This document shows, piece by piece, positions 1-8,840 of a DNA stretch of 64,000 nt. Numbering within the stretch: position 1 is the first letter of the stretch; each line of letters starts with the position of its first letter. The DNA comes from Cyanobium sp. FGCU52. Its GTDB lineage: Bacteria > Cyanobacteriota > Cyanobacteriia > PCC-6307 > Cyanobiaceae. The position numbers and the translations under genes were made by a program. The notes below the pieces were generated by a model, which made no database searches, was not told the origin of the DNA, and saw only the letters and a list, made by a program, of their open reading frames with translations. The DNA lies in assembly GCA_024958715.1 (NCBI GenBank), contig JANWUS010000055.1, positions 1 to 64,000 on the forward strand, given 5' to 3'.

Positions 1-45
1 GCGAGGCCAGAGCGCCTCCTGAGGGACGCGGAGCTTGCTACCTAA

Positions 46-435
46 TCAAGTTTTCCCATGACCTGGCCTTGCTCGCTGAATGGGCCCTCTGGAGCGTCTC
101 AGTTTCTGGGGCAGCTCAATTTCTGTACTCAATTGGCTAACTGGGTTTCCCGGTCGGTGGCATTTGGCCGTGGAGACATCAAACAGCCTCGCCACACCTT
201 GGATGACGTCGATAGTCTCGCGCAGCTTGACCTCAACTGCATCGGCCGCGTCATCGATAAGAGCCCGCTTGATCGTTTCTTGGCTCTGCCCAAAGAGGCA
301 GCGGGTGTGCTCGGCCACCGCTGCAGTGAGCAGGAGTCCAAGCAGCAGCACCAGGGGCAGACGCTCTTGCTCACCGATCGGGTTGGCGCGAAGCCGCTGT
401 AGCCTGATACACCGGCGTAGGGTTGTCTTCAACAC
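46..435 (-). pseudogene. truncated CHASE-like membrane sensor remnant
   Basis: This is an open frame of 129 codons from a GTG start. Residues about 24-43 form a membrane segment. They are followed by a helix-rich stretch (QSQETIKRALIDDAAD, then a segment ending GVARLFDVS) that resembles the start of an extracellular CHASE sensor domain, where a long helix leads to an ALF/LF-x-x-S turn. After about residue 90 the frame runs into unrelated, low-quality sequence and stops at 46, so the rest of the sensor and any kinase or cyclase output domain are missing from this frame. It lies divergent to the diguanylate cyclase at 489. I infer a decayed N-terminus of a signalling gene. It could instead be a small expressed membrane protein. 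The CHASE resemblance is judged by eye only. Confidence 0.4.
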
Positions 436-488
436 CGAATGTTCCAGAACGCCTCTGAAACTGCAAGTCTGTCTGGGTTAGGCCCAGC

Positions 489-1964
489 ATGCAGGTGAGG
501 CGCCCCCGAAACCACGTCCTGGCGATCTTCGGGGCGCTGATGCTGGCCGGTCTCGTGGGCATCGCGCTGATCAGCTATCTGCGGGCCCGCGATCTGCTCC
601 ACCGACAGATCAGCGGCACCACGCTGCCGCTCACCTCGGACACCATCTATGCCGGGGTCGAGAACGACCTGCTCCAGCCGGTTCTCGCCTCCGGCCTCAT
701 GGCTCGCAACACCCTGCTGGCCGACAAGCTGGCCCGCGGCCAGAGCGATCCCGAAGGGATCGCGGCCTACCTGCGCGGCGTCCAGGAGCACACCGGGGCG
801 GTCACGGCGTTTCTGGTGTCCGACCGCAGCCGCAGCTACCACCACCCGAGCGGCGTTCTCAAGCAGGTCTCACCTACCGATCCCCAGGATCGCTGGTACT
901 ACCGCTTCCGCGACTCCGGCCGCAATTTCGAGATCAACATCGACCGTGACACGGCCGACCTCCAGCGCACCACAGCCTTCATCAACCTGCGGTTGCTCGA
1001 TGCCGAGGGCGGCTTCCTCGGGGTTGTGGGCCTGGGTCTCGACATGCGCTCGCTCATGGCCCAGCTGCAGCGCTACCAAGAGCGCTACGGCGGCCGCATC
1101 CTGCTGCTGGACCAGCAGGGGCGGATCAAGCTGGCCGCCGACCGCACGACCGGAAGCCTGGAGGACATCAAGGGCCTGGCCCCGCATCGAAAGCAGATCC
1201 TCTCAGCCCCTTCCCATACCCTGCATCTTGAGCGCATGGGGAGCGACTCCTTCGTCAGCAGTCGCCGCATCCCCGAACTGGACTGGCTGCTGGTGGTGCA
1301 GCAGACGAGCAGCCTCGCCCAGCGCAGACTGGAAAATCTGCTGGCCCAGAATCTGATCGCCGCGGTGCTGGTCAGCCTGGTGCTGCTGGCCCTCGCCCAG
1401 CTCACGGTGGGCAGGCAGCAGCGTGAGCTGGAGCGACTGGCCTGCACCGACAGCCTCACAGGCCTGCTCAACCGTTCCGCCTTCGAGCCCCTGTTCCTGC
1501 GCCAGGTCGCCGAGGCCCGAAACCGCCGCGAACCCCTGGCGGTGGCTCTGATCGACATCGATCGCTTCAAGCAGGTGAATGATCACTTCGGCCATCCCCA
1601 GGGCGATCATGTGATCTGTCAGGTGGGCCGCCGGGTCGTGCACCACATCCGCGCTGTGGATCTGCTGTTCCGTTGGGGCGGCGAGGAATTCCTGCTGCTC
1701 CTGCCGGGCTGTGCCATCCCCCGCGCCAAGGAGCTGCTCGAGAGGATCCGCAGGGATCTGCACGATCAGCCCGTCTCCCTGCTCAACCAGAAAACGGTGC
1801 CACCATCCCCCGACCAGCCCCGGCCTGATCTGCTGCCGGTGACCATCAGCATCGGTCTGAGTGTGCACCGAGCCGAAGAATCCAGTGCCGAGCTGCTGCA
1901 ACGAGTCGATGAGGCCCTCTACTGCGCCAAGCGCGGCGGGCGCAACCGCCTCTGCACCGCATGA
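489..1964 (+). CDS. membrane dCache-GGDEF diguanylate cyclase
   Basis: The 491-residue protein has a transmembrane helix at about 9-30, an extracytoplasmic region of about 250 residues and a second helix at about 285-306. Its C-terminal GGDEF domain starts with the usual DSLTGLLNR at 321-329. The active-site motif is GGEEF (397-401), a catalytically competent variant. An inhibitory I-site R-x-x-D (R388-D391) lies five residues before it, so product feedback is likely. The extracytoplasmic part has a WYYRF motif near 136-140 and a GxxGVVGLGLD strand near 175-185, which fits a double Cache sensor domain. The predicted activity is GTP to cyclic di-GMP, controlled by a periplasmic ligand. Its last four bases (ATGA) overlap the start of the amino-acid binding protein gene, so the two are probably co-transcribed. 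The ligand is unknown; amino acids are a plausible guess from context. Confidence 0.9.
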   Translation: MQVRRPRNHVLAIFGALMLAGLVGIALISYLRARDLLHRQISGTTLPLTSDTIYAGVENDLLQPVLASGLMARNTLLADKLARGQSDPEGIAAYLRGVQEHTGAVTAFLVSDRSRSYHHPSGVLKQVSPTDPQDRWYYRFRDSGRNFEINIDRDTADLQRTTAFINLRLLDAEGGFLGVVGLGLDMRSLMAQLQRYQERYGGRILLLDQQGRIKLAADRTTGSLEDIKGLAPHRKQILSAPSHTLHLERMGSDSFVSSRRIPELDWLLVVQQTSSLAQRRLENLLAQNLIAAVLVSLVLLALAQLTVGRQQRELERLACTDSLTGLLNRSAFEPLFLRQVAEARNRREPLAVALIDIDRFKQVNDHFGHPQGDHVICQVGRRVVHHIRAVDLLFRWGGEEFLLLLPGCAIPRAKELLERIRRDLHDQPVSLLNQKTVPPSPDQPRPDLLPVTISIGLSVHRAEESSAELLQRVDEALYCAKRGGRNRLCTA

Positions 1965-3046
1965 ACACACCCCACACCACCACGGCTCCGCTTCGCTGCA
2001 TCGGCAGGCTGCTGGCGGCCCTTGGCGTTGGCCTGTTGGCGGTGGGGTGCCGTCCCGAGGCGGACGGAGTGCAGAGCTCCACGATGGGCAGGATTCGCGA
2101 GCGTGACCGCCTCATCTGCGCCGTGGATGGGGCTGTGCCCGGCTTCAGCACCGTGGCGGCCTCGGGCCGCTACGAGGGCATCGACGCCGACTTCTGCCGG
2201 GCCGTGGCGGCGGCGCTGCTCGGCGATCCCGAGAAGGTCGACTTCCGCCCCGTCACCCCGGCCGAGCGCTTCGTCGCCCTTAACAGCGGTGAGGTCGACC
2301 TGCTGTCGATCAGCTCCACCCACACCCTCTCCCGCGATGCGCCGGGAGGGAATGCGCTGAGCTTCGGGCCCACCTTCTTCTATGACGGCCAGGGGGTGAT
2401 GGTGCCGGCCGCCTCCGGCGTGCGCCGCCTCGCCGATCTGGCCGGCAAGCCGATCTGCGTGGAGAGCGGCACCAACACCGAGCTCAACCTGGCCGACCGC
2501 ATGCGCGAGCTGGGGCTCAGCTATCAGCCCCTGCGCTTCCAGTCGGGCGAGCAGGCCTATCCGGCCTACGAACAGGGGCGCTGCGCGGCGATCACCAGCG
2601 ACTCCTCCCTGCTGGCGGGCAAACGCACGGGCTTTCGCAATCCCGCCGCCCACGTGCTGCTGACGGAGCTGCTCAGCAAGGAGCCGAGCGCCAAGGTCAC
2701 GGTGCAGGGCGATGCGGTGTGGGCCGATGCGATCCGCTGGATCACCTATGCCCTGTTCCAGGCCGAGGAGAGCGGCCTCACCCGGGCCAATCTCCAGGCG
2801 AAGCTGGCGGAGGCCCGGGCCCGGCCGGAGCTGGCGGAACTGCGCCGGCTTCTGGGGGTGGAGGGAGATCTGGGCCGTCAGCTGGGGCTGCCCGCCGACT
2901 TCGTGGTGCGGGTGGTGAAGGCCGTGGGCTCCTATGGCGAGCTGTTCGACCGCCACGTGGGGCCTTCCTCCCGGCTCGGCCTGGAGCGGGGGCCCAATCG
3001 ACTCTGGACCCAGGGGGGCCTCCACATCTCGCCCCCCTTCCGCTGA
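1961..3046 (+). CDS. amino-acid ABC transporter substrate-binding lipoprotein (first copy)
   Basis: The 361-residue periplasmic binding protein is of the AapJ/BztA type, the general L-amino-acid importer family. The N-terminus carries a signal segment ending in LLAVGC, a lipobox, so it is probably a lipoprotein. Family signatures include GxYEGIDADFCRAVAAA, CVESGTNTELNLADRM and a C-terminal G-SYGELFDRHVG block. It starts inside the stop of the cyclase gene (ATGA overlap) and is followed by a close paralog. Where the paralog and family members have a LSRNTT motif in the binding region, this copy has LSISST, so ligand preference has probably diverged. It is predicted to deliver amino acids to the permease pair encoded downstream. 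Confidence 0.88.
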   Translation: MNTPHTTTAPLRCIGRLLAALGVGLLAVGCRPEADGVQSSTMGRIRERDRLICAVDGAVPGFSTVAASGRYEGIDADFCRAVAAALLGDPEKVDFRPVTPAERFVALNSGEVDLLSISSTHTLSRDAPGGNALSFGPTFFYDGQGVMVPAASGVRRLADLAGKPICVESGTNTELNLADRMRELGLSYQPLRFQSGEQAYPAYEQGRCAAITSDSSLLAGKRTGFRNPAAHVLLTELLSKEPSAKVTVQGDAVWADAIRWITYALFQAEESGLTRANLQAKLAEARARPELAELRRLLGVEGDLGRQLGLPADFVVRVVKAVGSYGELFDRHVGPSSRLGLERGPNRLWTQGGLHISPPFR

Positions 3047-3125
3047 GGCCGCCCGGCGCTCCGGCCCGGGGAGCGTCGCCGGCCGCGGACACCTGCAACA
3101 ATGCGGCCACCTCTGGACCCCCCGG

Positions 3126-4187
3126 ATGTCCCGTCACTGGATCCGCGCTCTGCCGGTCTCCCTTCTCGGCCTCGGCCTGCTCGCCGGCTGCGCGCCCGAG
3201 GGTGGTGGCGTGCAGAGCACCAAGATGGCTGCGATCCAGAGCCGGGGCAAGCTGATCTGCGGCGTGGAGGGCAAGCTCCCCGGCTTCAGCTACGTGCTCC
3301 CTTCCGGCCAGTACGCCGGCCTCGACGTGGACGTGTGCAAGGCGGTGGCGGCCGCGGTGCTCGGCGATCCCAACAAGGTGGAGTACCGCGACCTCAACTC
3401 CAGCGAGCGCTTCGCCGCCCTGGCCAGTGGCGAGGTGGATCTGCTCTCGCGCAACACCACCATGACCCTCAGCCGCGATGCGGCCGGCGGCAACGGCCTG
3501 AGCTTCGCTCCCACCACCTTCTATGACGGCCAGGGGGTGCTGGTGCCGGTGGCCAGCGGCATCACGGATCTCAAGGGCCTGGCCGGCAAGCCGATCTGCG
3601 TGGAGAGCGGTACCACCACCGAGCTCAACCTGGCCGATCGGATGCGCGAGCAGAACATCCCCTACACCCCGCTCAAGTTCCAGACCAGCGACCAGACCTT
3701 CGCCGCCTATCTCGGCGGCCGCTGCGTCGCCGTCACCAGCGACCGCTCCCAGCTGGCGGGCAAGCGCACCAGCTTCCCCAAGCCGGATGAGCACACCCTC
3801 CTGCCCGACGTGATGAGCAAGGAGCCGCTCACCCCCGCCACCACCAATGCCGATCCCGCCTGGGCCGATGCGGTGCGCTGGATCGTCAACGGCCTCTTCC
3901 AGGCGGAAGAGAGCGGCATCACCCAGGCCAACATCGACGCCAAGGTGGCCGAGGCCAAGGCCAACGCCAACCAGGCCGACCTGCGCCGCTTCCTCGGTGT
4001 CGAAGGTGATTTCGGCAAGCAGCTCGGGCTCCCCGCCGACTTCGTGGTCAAGGCGGTGAAGGCTGCCGGCAACTACGGCGAGATCTTCGATCGCAACGTC
4101 GGTCCGAAGTCGGCCCTCAAGCTCGACCGGGGCCTCAACCGGCAGTGGAAGGACGGCGGCCTGATCTACTCGCCGCCCTTCCGCTGA
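3126..4187 (+). CDS. general L-amino-acid ABC transporter substrate-binding lipoprotein (second copy)
   Basis: The 353-residue AapJ/BztA-family protein starts at ATG 3126 with MSRHWIRALPVSLLGLGLL. A lipobox (LLAGC) follows, giving a short signal peptide and a lipid-modified cysteine. An in-frame reading upstream to 2934 overlaps the previous gene and is not credible. It keeps the family motif LSRNTTMTLSRDAAGG and the CVESGTTTELNLADR block. It is clearly a paralog of the gene at 1961, from tandem duplication. Its stop overlaps the permease start by one base (TGATG), which is tight translational coupling. In the Aap/Bzt system this protein binds a broad range of L-amino acids in the periplasm. 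It is the likelier canonical partner of the permeases. Confidence 0.92.
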   Translation: MSRHWIRALPVSLLGLGLLAGCAPEGGGVQSTKMAAIQSRGKLICGVEGKLPGFSYVLPSGQYAGLDVDVCKAVAAAVLGDPNKVEYRDLNSSERFAALASGEVDLLSRNTTMTLSRDAAGGNGLSFAPTTFYDGQGVLVPVASGITDLKGLAGKPICVESGTTTELNLADRMREQNIPYTPLKFQTSDQTFAAYLGGRCVAVTSDRSQLAGKRTSFPKPDEHTLLPDVMSKEPLTPATTNADPAWADAVRWIVNGLFQAEESGITQANIDAKVAEAKANANQADLRRFLGVEGDFGKQLGLPADFVVKAVKAAGNYGEIFDRNVGPKSALKLDRGLNRQWKDGGLIYSPPFR

Positions 4188-5203
4188 TGGCCGTCGAGCC
4201 GTCTCCCCCCCGACCGGAAGCCTCCGGGGGCGTCACTCCCTGGTGGCGCGACCGCCGGGTGGTGCCCTGGGTCGTGCAGGCTGCCGTGGGCCTGGTGGTG
4301 CTGCTGGCGATCGCCTTCCTGCTGGGCAACCTGGTGCGCAACCTCACGGCCGCCGGCCTGCTGCTGAGCTGGCGCTGGCTGAACCAGCCCGCCGGCTTCG
4401 ACATCTCCGAATCGCTGATCCCCTTCAACGCCCAGCTGCCCTACTGGCGTGCTCTGGCCGCCGGCCTGGTGAACACGATCCGGGCCGTGCTGGTGGGTCT
4501 GGTGGGTGCCACTCTGCTGGGCACCCTGGTGGGCATGGCCTCCTTCAGTCACAACGGCCTACTCAAGCGACTGGCCCGCATCTACGTGGAGGTGGTGCGC
4601 AACATCCCGCTGCTGCTGCAGCTGGTGTTCTGGTACTTCGTGGTGTTCCTCACCCTCCCCAACGGGGCGGCTGCCCTGCAGCTGCCGGGGATCGTGCTGG
4701 CCAAGTCGGGCCTCTATCTGGCGGGCCTGGGCGAGGGGCTGCGCTGGCTGGGGCCCCAGCTGGTGAACGGGGTCTGGCAGGCGCCGATCCGGCTCACGGT
4801 GGAGTTCGCGGCCCTGCTCACCGGCCTGATCGTGTACTCGGGCGCCTTCATCGCCGAGGTGGTGCGCGGCGGGCTGGCGGCGGTGCCCAAGGGTCAGTGG
4901 GAGGCGGCGTCGTCGCTGGGCCTGGGCTGGTTCGCCACCCTGCGCCACATCGTGCTGCCCCAGGCGCTGCGGGTGATCGTGCCGGGCCTCAACACCCAGT
5001 ACATCTCCCTGGCCAAGAACTCCTCCCTGGCGGTGGCGGTGGGCTACACCGATCTCTATTCCGTGGCCGAAACCACCCTCAACCAGACCGGCCGGGCGGT
5101 GGAGGTGGTGCTGGTGCTGCTGGCCGCCTACCTCACCCTCGACCTGCTGATCTCGCTGGTGATGAACGGCCTCAACCACCTCGTTCAGATCAAGGAGCGC
5201 TGA
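4187..5203 (+). CDS. amino-acid ABC transporter permease (AapQ/BztB type)
   Basis: The 338-residue inner-membrane permease has a first helix at about 26-47 and then a large periplasmic insert carrying the GFDISESLIPF motif typical of AapQ/BztB proteins. The conserved HisM-type permease core follows. The ATPase-contacting loop is recognisable as EVVRGGLAAVPKGQWEAASS followed by LG and the LPQALRVIVPG block. The start at 4187 overlaps the previous stop by one base. The next permease begins one base after this stop, so the order is binding protein, permease, permease, ATPase. It forms the channel as a heterodimer with the 5205 product. Confidence 0.93.
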   Translation: MAVEPSPPRPEASGGVTPWWRDRRVVPWVVQAAVGLVVLLAIAFLLGNLVRNLTAAGLLLSWRWLNQPAGFDISESLIPFNAQLPYWRALAAGLVNTIRAVLVGLVGATLLGTLVGMASFSHNGLLKRLARIYVEVVRNIPLLLQLVFWYFVVFLTLPNGAAALQLPGIVLAKSGLYLAGLGEGLRWLGPQLVNGVWQAPIRLTVEFAALLTGLIVYSGAFIAEVVRGGLAAVPKGQWEAASSLGLGWFATLRHIVLPQALRVIVPGLNTQYISLAKNSSLAVAVGYTDLYSVAETTLNQTGRAVEVVLVLLAAYLTLDLLISLVMNGLNHLVQIKER

Positions 5204-5204
5204 G

Positions 5205-6416
5205 ATGCCGTCCCTGATCCGCCGCCTGCGCAGCGAGCTGTTCGCCACCCCGGGCGATGCCGTGATCAGCATCGCCCTGCTCACGATCCTGGCGGCGGCC
5301 GCCGCCGGCTTCCTGCACTGGGCCCTGCGCCAGGCCGAGTGGGCCGTGGTGCAGGTGAACAGCACCCTGTTCGCCGTGGGCCGCTACCCGATCGAGCAGC
5401 AGTGGCGCCTGTGGCTGCTCACGGCCCTGCTGGCGGCCGCCGCCGGAGCCACCTGGGGGATGCTGCGCGCCCATCCCCGGCGCGACCGCACGGGCAGGCT
5501 CTGGCCCCGCAACGACCGGCTGGCGGTGGCCGTGCTGATCGCCGTTGCCCTGTGGGTTCCCTTCGCCCTGGGGCTCACCCCCGCGATCCAGCTGCGCTGG
5601 TGGCTCCTCACCGCCCTGCTGGTGGTGATTCGCTGGCTGGCGGGCCGCTTCGGTGCCGGCCTGCCCCCGGCCCTCAAACGGCTGCTGCCGATCGTCTGGC
5701 CCGTGCTCTACCTGGTGGGCATGGTGCTGATCGGTGGCGGCCTGGGGCTCGCCCGCGTGGCCCCCGCCGAGTGGGGCGGTCTGCTGCTCACCCTGCTGGC
5801 CTCGAGCTTCGCGATTCTGCTCTGCCTGCCGATCGGCGTGCTGCTGGCCCTGGGCCGCCGCAGCGACCTGCCGTTGCTGCGCTGGGGCTCGGTGCTTTAC
5901 ATCGAGTTCATCCGCGGCGCCCCGCTGATCACTCTGCTCTTCCTCGGCCAGAACATCCTCGGCTTCCTGCTGCCCGGCGGTCTGGCGCCGGATCGGGTGT
6001 GGCGGGCGGCCTGGGTGCTCACCTTCTTCGCCGCCGCCTACCTGGCGGAGGCCGTGCGCTCCGGCCTGGCGGCGGTGCCCCGGGGCCAGCTGGAGGCGGC
6101 CCGCTCCCTCGGGCTCTCCTCGGCCCAGGCCCTGCGGCTGGTGGTGCTGCCCCAGGCCCTGCGGGTGGCCCTTCCGGCGATGGTGGGGCAGTTCATCTCG
6201 CTGCTGCAGGACACCACCCTGCTGTCGCTGATCGGCCTGCTCGATCTGCTCGGCGTGGCCCGCACCGTGATGGCCAACCCGGCCTTCCTGGGGCGCAATG
6301 CCGAGGTGTACCTCACCCTGGCGATCCTGTTCTGGTGCTGCTGCGCGGCCCTGGGCCTGGGCAGCCGGGCGCTGGAGCGCCGCCTCGACCCCCATGCCGT
6401 GCCGTCACGCGTCTGA
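5205..6416 (+). CDS. amino-acid ABC transporter permease (AapM/BztC type)
   Basis: The 403-residue integral membrane protein is the second channel subunit of the general amino-acid importer. It has an extended N-terminal half with about four membrane helices (near 16-36, 62-82, 105-125 and 180-200). The permease core then carries an EAA-type loop (LAEAVRSGLAAVPRGQLEAA, RSLG) and LPQALRVALPAMVGQFISL. ATG 5205 follows the upstream stop after a single base. The long N-terminal part is normal for AapM/BztC. It pairs with the 4187 product and is driven by the ATPase at 6436. Confidence 0.93.
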   Translation: MPSLIRRLRSELFATPGDAVISIALLTILAAAAAGFLHWALRQAEWAVVQVNSTLFAVGRYPIEQQWRLWLLTALLAAAAGATWGMLRAHPRRDRTGRLWPRNDRLAVAVLIAVALWVPFALGLTPAIQLRWWLLTALLVVIRWLAGRFGAGLPPALKRLLPIVWPVLYLVGMVLIGGGLGLARVAPAEWGGLLLTLLASSFAILLCLPIGVLLALGRRSDLPLLRWGSVLYIEFIRGAPLITLLFLGQNILGFLLPGGLAPDRVWRAAWVLTFFAAAYLAEAVRSGLAAVPRGQLEAARSLGLSSAQALRLVVLPQALRVALPAMVGQFISLLQDTTLLSLIGLLDLLGVARTVMANPAFLGRNAEVYLTLAILFWCCCAALGLGSRALERRLDPHAVPSRV

Positions 6417-6435
6417 CCCCCTCCTCCACCCACCG

Positions 6436-7185
6436 ATGAGCCATCCCACCAGTGAGACGATGATCGAGGCCCGCGGGGTCGAGAAGTGGTACCCCAACGG
6501 CTTCCATGCCCTGCGCGGCGCCGATCTCACGGTGCGGCGCGGCGAGGTGGTGGTGATCATGGGCCCGTCGGGTTCAGGCAAGAGCACCTTCATCCGCACC
6601 TTCAACGCCCTGGAGGATTTCCAGAAGGGCAGCATCACCGTGGATGGCATCGCCCTCTCCAACGACCTGCGCAACATCGATGCCATCCGCCGGGAGGTGG
6701 GGATGGTGTTCCAGCAGTTCAATCTCTTCCCCCACCTTTCGGTGCTGGACAACCTCACCCTGGCGCCGGTGCTGGTGCGCAAGCGCCCGAAGGCGGAGGT
6801 GGCCGAGCAGGCCCGGGCCCTGCTGCACCGGGTCGGCATCGCCGAGCAGGCCGACAAGTTCCCGGGCCAGCTCTCGGGCGGCCAGCAGCAGCGGGTGGCG
6901 ATCGCCCGGGCGCTGTGCATGGAGCCGCGCATCCTGCTGTTTGATGAGCCCACCAGCGCCCTCGATCCGGAGATGGTGCGCGAGGTGCTGGAGGTGATGC
7001 AGAACCTCGCCGCCGACGACATCACGATGGTGGTGGTCACCCACGAGGTGAAGTTCGCCCGCCATGTGGCCCATCGCGTGGTGCTGATGGCCGACGGCGA
7101 GGTGGTGGAGGAGGCCGCGCCCGAAACCTTCTTCACCAACCCGGCCCATGAGCGCACGCGTCGGTTTCTGGATCAGATCCTCTGA
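6436..7185 (+). CDS. amino-acid ABC transporter ATP-binding protein (AapP/BztD type)
   Basis: The 249-residue polar amino-acid transport ATPase starts at ATG 6436 (MSHPTSETMIEARGVEKWYP). It contains the Walker A motif GPSGSGKST, a Q-loop (VFQQFNLFPHL), the signature LSGGQQQR, the Walker B motif ILLFDEPTSALD and the switch histidine in VVVTHE. All catalytic residues are present, so it should energise the importer encoded upstream. It is the last gene of the run that begins at 489. A GC-rich hairpin lies just downstream. Confidence 0.95.
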   Translation: MSHPTSETMIEARGVEKWYPNGFHALRGADLTVRRGEVVVIMGPSGSGKSTFIRTFNALEDFQKGSITVDGIALSNDLRNIDAIRREVGMVFQQFNLFPHLSVLDNLTLAPVLVRKRPKAEVAEQARALLHRVGIAEQADKFPGQLSGGQQQRVAIARALCMEPRILLFDEPTSALDPEMVREVLEVMQNLAADDITMVVVTHEVKFARHVAHRVVLMADGEVVEEAAPETFFTNPAHERTRRFLDQIL

Positions 7186-7191
7186 AACCAG

Positions 7192-7220
7192 CGGCCGCTC
7201 CCCGCTCCCCGGGGCGGCCG
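7192..7220 (+). terminator. GC-rich hairpin after the amino-acid importer operon
   Basis: CGGCCGC (7192-7198) can pair with GCGGCCG (7214-7220) across a 15-base loop, seven bases after the ATPase stop. No run of T follows, so it is not a classical intrinsic terminator. It may stabilise the 3' end of the message or help termination. Confidence 0.25.
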
Positions 7221-7297
7221 AGGTGGGCTCGCCCTGCGCCTGCAGTTCCCCCAATGGCCCCCTGATCGGCAGGGTGTGCTGAGGCGCCATCGCGGCC

Positions 7298-8044
7298 ATG
7301 GCTGATGTGCGCTCCCGGTTCGATCTGCTTGCCGGGGTGGCGATCGGCATGGCCAGCAGCTTCGGCTCCCAGCTGCTGTGGCGTTCCTACACCAGCCTGC
7401 AGCAGTCCCCCGCCATCAACCTGCATTTCCGCCCTGTCCAGATCCGCGTCGACAGCGTCACCCGATCCTGTCCGCTGAATCGACAGCGCCTGCAGCAACT
7501 GGCCGGTATGGAGGCCTTCAGGCGCAGCTTGGCTCCGGAGGCGCGCTTCGCGCTCGACATCTACGCCCAGGGGCCCTATTCCGCTATCCCTGTGAATGCC
7601 GTGTCCCGCGAGGTGCTCAATCTGTTCGCCGACAAGGGCCTCATTCCGAGGGACTGCAGCGCGCACCTCAATGCCCCGCTGTCCCTGGAGGTGGCCTACA
7701 TCCTGCGGGAGCAGGTGCCCTACGTGGTGGATCGCGACTGCGACCTCGAATACAACGGTCATCATGTGCCGGTGGAGCTCGCCACCTCCAACCTCACCTC
7801 GGCTGGGTCGGAGTCCGCGACCCGGGCGATGGTGATCAAGGGCACCGACATCTACATGGCCAGTGTTCGCCTCGATCCGGGCAGCCGTGAGGCCTTCGCC
7901 GGCATCCTCTCGCCGTCCTCCACCCAGCCGCTGGCCGACCTTCGGTTGCGCTGCCGGGTGATCGCCGACGACCGCAGGGTCTCCCTGGTCGGCAATGCCA
8001 GGCCGGTGGCGGTTCCGATCGCTCGCTCAGCGCCAGGGCCCTGA
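7298..8044 (+). CDS. hypothetical protein with N-terminal membrane anchor
   Basis: I do not recognise this 248-residue protein. The N-terminus (MADVRSRFDLLAGVAIGMAS) suggests one weakly hydrophobic membrane or signal segment. The rest is soluble, with cysteines at several positions (for example in RDCSAHL and DRDCDLEY) and alternating hydrophobic strands, so a beta-rich periplasmic or lumenal fold is plausible. It converges on the GAP-family gene at 8058 with 13 bases between the stops. It lies 112 bases after the importer operon and may have its own promoter. Codon use looks like its neighbours. Confidence 0.65.
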   Translation: MADVRSRFDLLAGVAIGMASSFGSQLLWRSYTSLQQSPAINLHFRPVQIRVDSVTRSCPLNRQRLQQLAGMEAFRRSLAPEARFALDIYAQGPYSAIPVNAVSREVLNLFADKGLIPRDCSAHLNAPLSLEVAYILREQVPYVVDRDCDLEYNGHHVPVELATSNLTSAGSESATRAMVIKGTDIYMASVRLDPGSREAFAGILSPSSTQPLADLRLRCRVIADDRRVSLVGNARPVAVPIARSAPGP

Positions 8045-8057
8045 GGGTTCTGGAGCC

Positions 8058-8753
8058 TCAGGTGCCACCCACCGCCATCAGCTCCAGCCCGTGCAGGCCC
8101 TCATAGAGCAGCCAGGCGGCGAACACCAGGGCCAGCACGCCCACCAGCCATTCGGCCTTGTGCTGCAGCCATTCCTCCAGTTGGGCGATCGGTTCGCGGA
8201 TCGAACCTGAACTGACGATCCACGCCAGCGGAGGGAGGAGCAGAAGGGAGCTGGCCATCAGGGCGAACAGGCCGCTCACCTCCAGATCAGCCGGGATGCC
8301 GGGATGGTTGATCAGCAGCAGCCCCGCCTCCTTGAGATAGAACACCAGGTTCTCCGGTGTCAGCAGGGCCCCGGCCGCCCCGATCGGCACCAGCAGCCAG
8401 GTCTCGAGCCCGGGCAGCCGGTTCATCAGCCGTAGCGCCATCCCCTCCTCGCCGATCAGGGCCTGGGGGGTGAGCTGGTAGAGCCCCAGGGCCAGCAGGC
8501 CACCGGCACCGAGCAGATCGATCAGCACCTGTTCCCTGGCCCCGTGGCTGAGGCTCAGGGAGAAGTGCTGACCCAGCAGCATCAGAGCGGCCACGGCCAG
8601 CAGATTGGCCAGGGTCCAGCCGAGCACGTAGGCGAAGGAGCGGCGCAGGGGGGATCGGCCCAGCAGCAGCAGGGTCACCACGCCGATGTGCAGGGGCGAG
8701 AAGGCGATGCCCATGCCGAACAGCGACGACTGGGTGACCAGGGAGGCGTCCAT
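8058..8753 (-). CDS. GAP-family multi-spanning membrane protein (copy 1)
   Basis: The 231-residue protein has about six membrane helices and starts at ATG 8753 (MDASLVTQSSLFGMGIAFSP). The opening Ala-x-SP-x-HIGVVTLLLLG resembles the GAP (Sap, sulfolipid-1-addressing-like) superfamily, a LysE/cytochrome-c-biogenesis-like small-molecule exporter fold. A second member of the same family lies at 39429-40109 with the parallel start ACSPVHIGLLLLLLLG. It is divergent from the decarboxylase-like gene at 8841, with an 87-base gap that must hold both promoters. The substrate is unknown. Much longer frames that continue in the antisense of 8841-10370 are artefacts of high GC. Confidence 0.75.
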   Translation of the reverse strand: MDASLVTQSSLFGMGIAFSPLHIGVVTLLLLGRSPLRRSFAYVLGWTLANLLAVAALMLLGQHFSLSLSHGAREQVLIDLLGAGGLLALGLYQLTPQALIGEEGMALRLMNRLPGLETWLLVPIGAAGALLTPENLVFYLKEAGLLLINHPGIPADLEVSGLFALMASSLLLLPPLAWIVSSGSIREPIAQLEEWLQHKAEWLVGVLALVFAAWLLYEGLHGLELMAVGGT

Positions 8754-8840
8754 CGGCGCGGGCGGAAGTTCAAGCAACCTAACGGCCGCGGACGCCCGCT
8801 CGCCCGCTGCCAGCCTGGAGGGCGAGCGCACGCCGGCACC

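Noticed and set aside
2934-3125. Upstream extension of the second amino-acid binding protein
   Set aside because: Overlaps the first binding-protein gene out of frame; the signal peptide and lipobox start at ATG 3126.
5190-6395. Long minus-strand open frame opposite the second amino-acid permease
   Set aside because: Low-complexity Gln/Gly/Arg translation, exactly antisense to a convincing permease.
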